64,000 bases of DNA from CBDFGE01 sp965247055. Lineage in GTDB: Bacteria > Chloroflexota > Dehalococcoidia > Lucifugimonadales > JAGWBF01. The stretch lies in NCBI GenBank assembly GCA_965247055.1, contig CBDFGE010000004.1, positions 124,001-188,000 on the forward strand. Direction: 5' to 3'. The position numbers and the translations under genes were made by a program. Each line of letters begins with the position of its first letter. Position 1 is the stretch's first letter. This document shows, one piece after another, positions 62,697 to 64,000 of the stretch. Under the pieces are notes generated by a model that was given only the letters and a program-made list of their open reading frames with translations, did not search any database and was not told where the DNA came from.

Positions 62697-63698
62697 ATGC
62701 TTACAAGACACGTTGCCGGTCGCGTCTACAACTATGACTATTGCATCGGCCGCAGGGCTCCGGGGGGAACCGGCTTCTCCTGCTCGGTGGACTTTGCCCT
62801 GGGCTCCCAAGGGAGCCTGTACGTCGTGAGCAGAGGCACGGAGTTCGGACCAAGCCAGGGGATAACCAAGTGTACGTTGGAGCAGGAGCTGGTGTGGGAC
62901 GACCGGGGCCTGGCCTTCGGTGGAGGCCAGTCGCCCTGGCCCCGCTCGGTGGACGTTGACAGCGACGAGAACGTGTACATCGCCGACGACCACATGAACC
63001 GCATTTCTATATACGACAGGGATGGTGTGCCCCTCAGCAGGTGGGGCGTAGCCGGGTCGGGCGACGGAGAGCTCTCCGGTCCCTCGGGCCTCGCCTTCGA
63101 GAGGAACGGCAACCTATACGTTGTGGACAGTCTCAACCACCGCGTGCAGGTGTTCACGAGAGACGGCAGATTCCTCTTCAAATGGGGCGAACGGGGCAGT
63201 GGCCCCGGCCAGCTCGACATGCCCTGGGGCATCACCATAGACAAGCAGGGCGACGTCTACGTGGCCGACTGGAGGAACGACCGGATACAGAAGTACACCC
63301 CCGAAGGTAACTACCTGGCCACCTTCGGGGCCCTGGAGACCGGTGAAGGGCAGCTGCGACGCCCGTCGGACGTAGCAGTTGACGGCGATGGTGACGTGTA
63401 CGTCGCCGACTGGGGCAACGAGCGCCTCAACATCTACACCGGTGACGGGGAGTACATCACCTCATTTTCGGGGGACGCGGATACCCTGTCGGCGTGGGCC
63501 CAGGCCCATGTGGACGCGAACCCAGACTACCGCAGGGCCCGCAAAAGGGCCGACCTCACCCAGGAGAGGCGGTTCCAGAGGCCGGTGGCGGTGAACGTGG
63601 ACGACCAGGGCAGGATCATGGTGCTCGAGACGGTGCACGGGCGCATGCAGGTGTACGTCAAGGAGCGGGACTTCGTGGACGCCCAGTTCAACCTGTAG
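62697..63698 (+). CDS. NHL-repeat beta-propeller protein
   Basis: The 333-residue protein from ATG 62697 (GGGAAG upstream) contains several NHL units of about 45 residues. Examples are DSDENVYIADDHMNRISIYDR, FERNGNLYVVDSLNHRVQVF, DKQGDVYVADWRNDRIQKYT and DGDGDVYVADWGNERLNIYT, with a final copy DDQGRIMVLETVHGRMQVYV. No clear signal peptide is seen. Six-bladed propellers of this type serve as lyases, hydrolases or binding platforms. The role here is not known. Confidence 0.85.
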   Translation: MLTRHVAGRVYNYDYCIGRRAPGGTGFSCSVDFALGSQGSLYVVSRGTEFGPSQGITKCTLEQELVWDDRGLAFGGGQSPWPRSVDVDSDENVYIADDHMNRISIYDRDGVPLSRWGVAGSGDGELSGPSGLAFERNGNLYVVDSLNHRVQVFTRDGRFLFKWGERGSGPGQLDMPWGITIDKQGDVYVADWRNDRIQKYTPEGNYLATFGALETGEGQLRRPSDVAVDGDGDVYVADWGNERLNIYTGDGEYITSFSGDADTLSAWAQAHVDANPDYRRARKRADLTQERRFQRPVAVNVDDQGRIMVLETVHGRMQVYVKERDFVDAQFNL

Positions 63699-63776
63699 CG
63701 CCGGCCCCCTCCGACCCCGTTACTCCAACATCGGGTTAGCTAACGTCCGGTCGCGCCGAAGCCCCCGCTGTACCCG

Positions 63777-64000
63777 CTAAGCCGGAGCGGCGGCCAGCGA
63801 CTCCAAGAGCGAGCCCAGGGGCTGCCTGGGCTGGGTTATGCCCAGCCGGCTGAAGGCGGCCCAGATAGTGGCCTGATTGGCGGTCACCACCGGCTTTCCG
63901 GTCCTCTTCTCCATCTCTGCCACTACCTCTAGCGTGCGCCAGGCGGTGCAGGAGCAGAACAGCGCCTCGGCTTCTGGGAGGCACACCTTGCAGGCAAACT
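63777..64000 (-). CDS. Asp/Glu racemase / maleate isomerase-family protein, C-terminal part (edge partial)
   Basis: The frame is open to the right window edge and ends at 63777. The local sequence VCLPEAEALFCSCTAWRTLE holds the second catalytic cysteine region of the aspartate racemase/maleate cis-trans isomerase/arylmalonate decarboxylase fold. It is followed by the family motif KRTGKPVVTANQATIWAAFS. The N-terminal cysteine half lies outside the window. Confidence 0.82.
   Translation of the reverse strand, partial: FACKVCLPEAEALFCSCTAWRTLEVVAEMEKRTGKPVVTANQATIWAAFSRLGITQPRQPLGSLLESLAAAPA

Overview
The window is GC-rich bacterial chromosome. The single ribosomal-protein/secY/adk/map/rpoA supercluster, the F420/luciferase-type oxidoreductase debris, the ACMSD-type amidohydrolases, the UGSC-type selenoprotein and the Thr/Pro-rich surface lipoproteins together suggest a Chloroflexota bacterium, probably of the Dehalococcoidia/SAR202 kind. 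That placement is inferred from gene content and style, not from a search.

Layout: (1) 1-2162, + strand: the 3' part of metK and a phosphohexomutase gene. (2) 2243-22961, - strand: the fused str/S10/spc/alpha translation supercluster, read from rpsL (right) to rpsI (left). It starts from a clear TTGACA-17-TAGAGT promoter at 22998-23026. No tuf lies between fusA and rpsJ, and no rpmD between rpsE and rplO. RpoA and S17 carry long acidic tails. (3) 23040-26860: an accessory island with an IS5/IS1182-like element inserted into the 3' end of a VapBC45-like toxin gene, a 40-bp tandem repeat upstream of the antitoxin, a small unknown ORF, and a frameshifted IS1595-type transposase. (4) 26914-40000: lepA, two oligopeptide/dipeptide-type ABC ATPases, tRNA-Leu and tRNA-Lys, gene debris (a broken LLM oxidoreductase and other fragments), a TfoX-N protein, a VOC protein, a membrane protein, a phosphoesterase, a lipoprotein, an L-2-hydroxyglutarate oxidase-like flavoenzyme and a malate/lactate dehydrogenase-family enzyme. 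(5) 40020-48690, + strand: two giant paralogous FtsX-type permeases followed by two ABC ATPases. (6) 48677-50309, - strand: a UGSC-family selenoprotein, with UGA read as Sec at residue 98, translationally coupled to an uncharacterised partner. (7) 50462-52369, + strand: thiG-thiE-thiS behind a TPP riboswitch and an intrinsic terminator. (8) 52443-59254: SnoaL-like protein, isochorismatase-type hydrolase, a second selenoprotein (a peroxiredoxin-like redoxin with Sec46 at the peroxidatic position), TrmI methyltransferase, a broken HD gene, a MidA-like methyltransferase, citrate synthase and an amidohydrolase. (9) 59299-62400: a truncated amidohydrolase, a compositionally different surface protein and an IS3-type element with a probable programmed -1 frameshift. 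(10) An NHL-repeat protein and the C-terminus of an Asp/Glu racemase-family protein running off the right edge.

The most notable result is the pair of selenoprotein genes about 3.3 kb apart. Each is interrupted by an in-frame UGA at a recognised redox-site position and followed by a hairpin at bacterial SECIS spacing. A standard gene caller would split both into meaningless halves. They imply that the host encodes a complete Sec-decoding system (SelA/SelB/SelC/SelD) elsewhere. The UGSC gene and its coupled partner form the best candidate here for a poorly described biological system.
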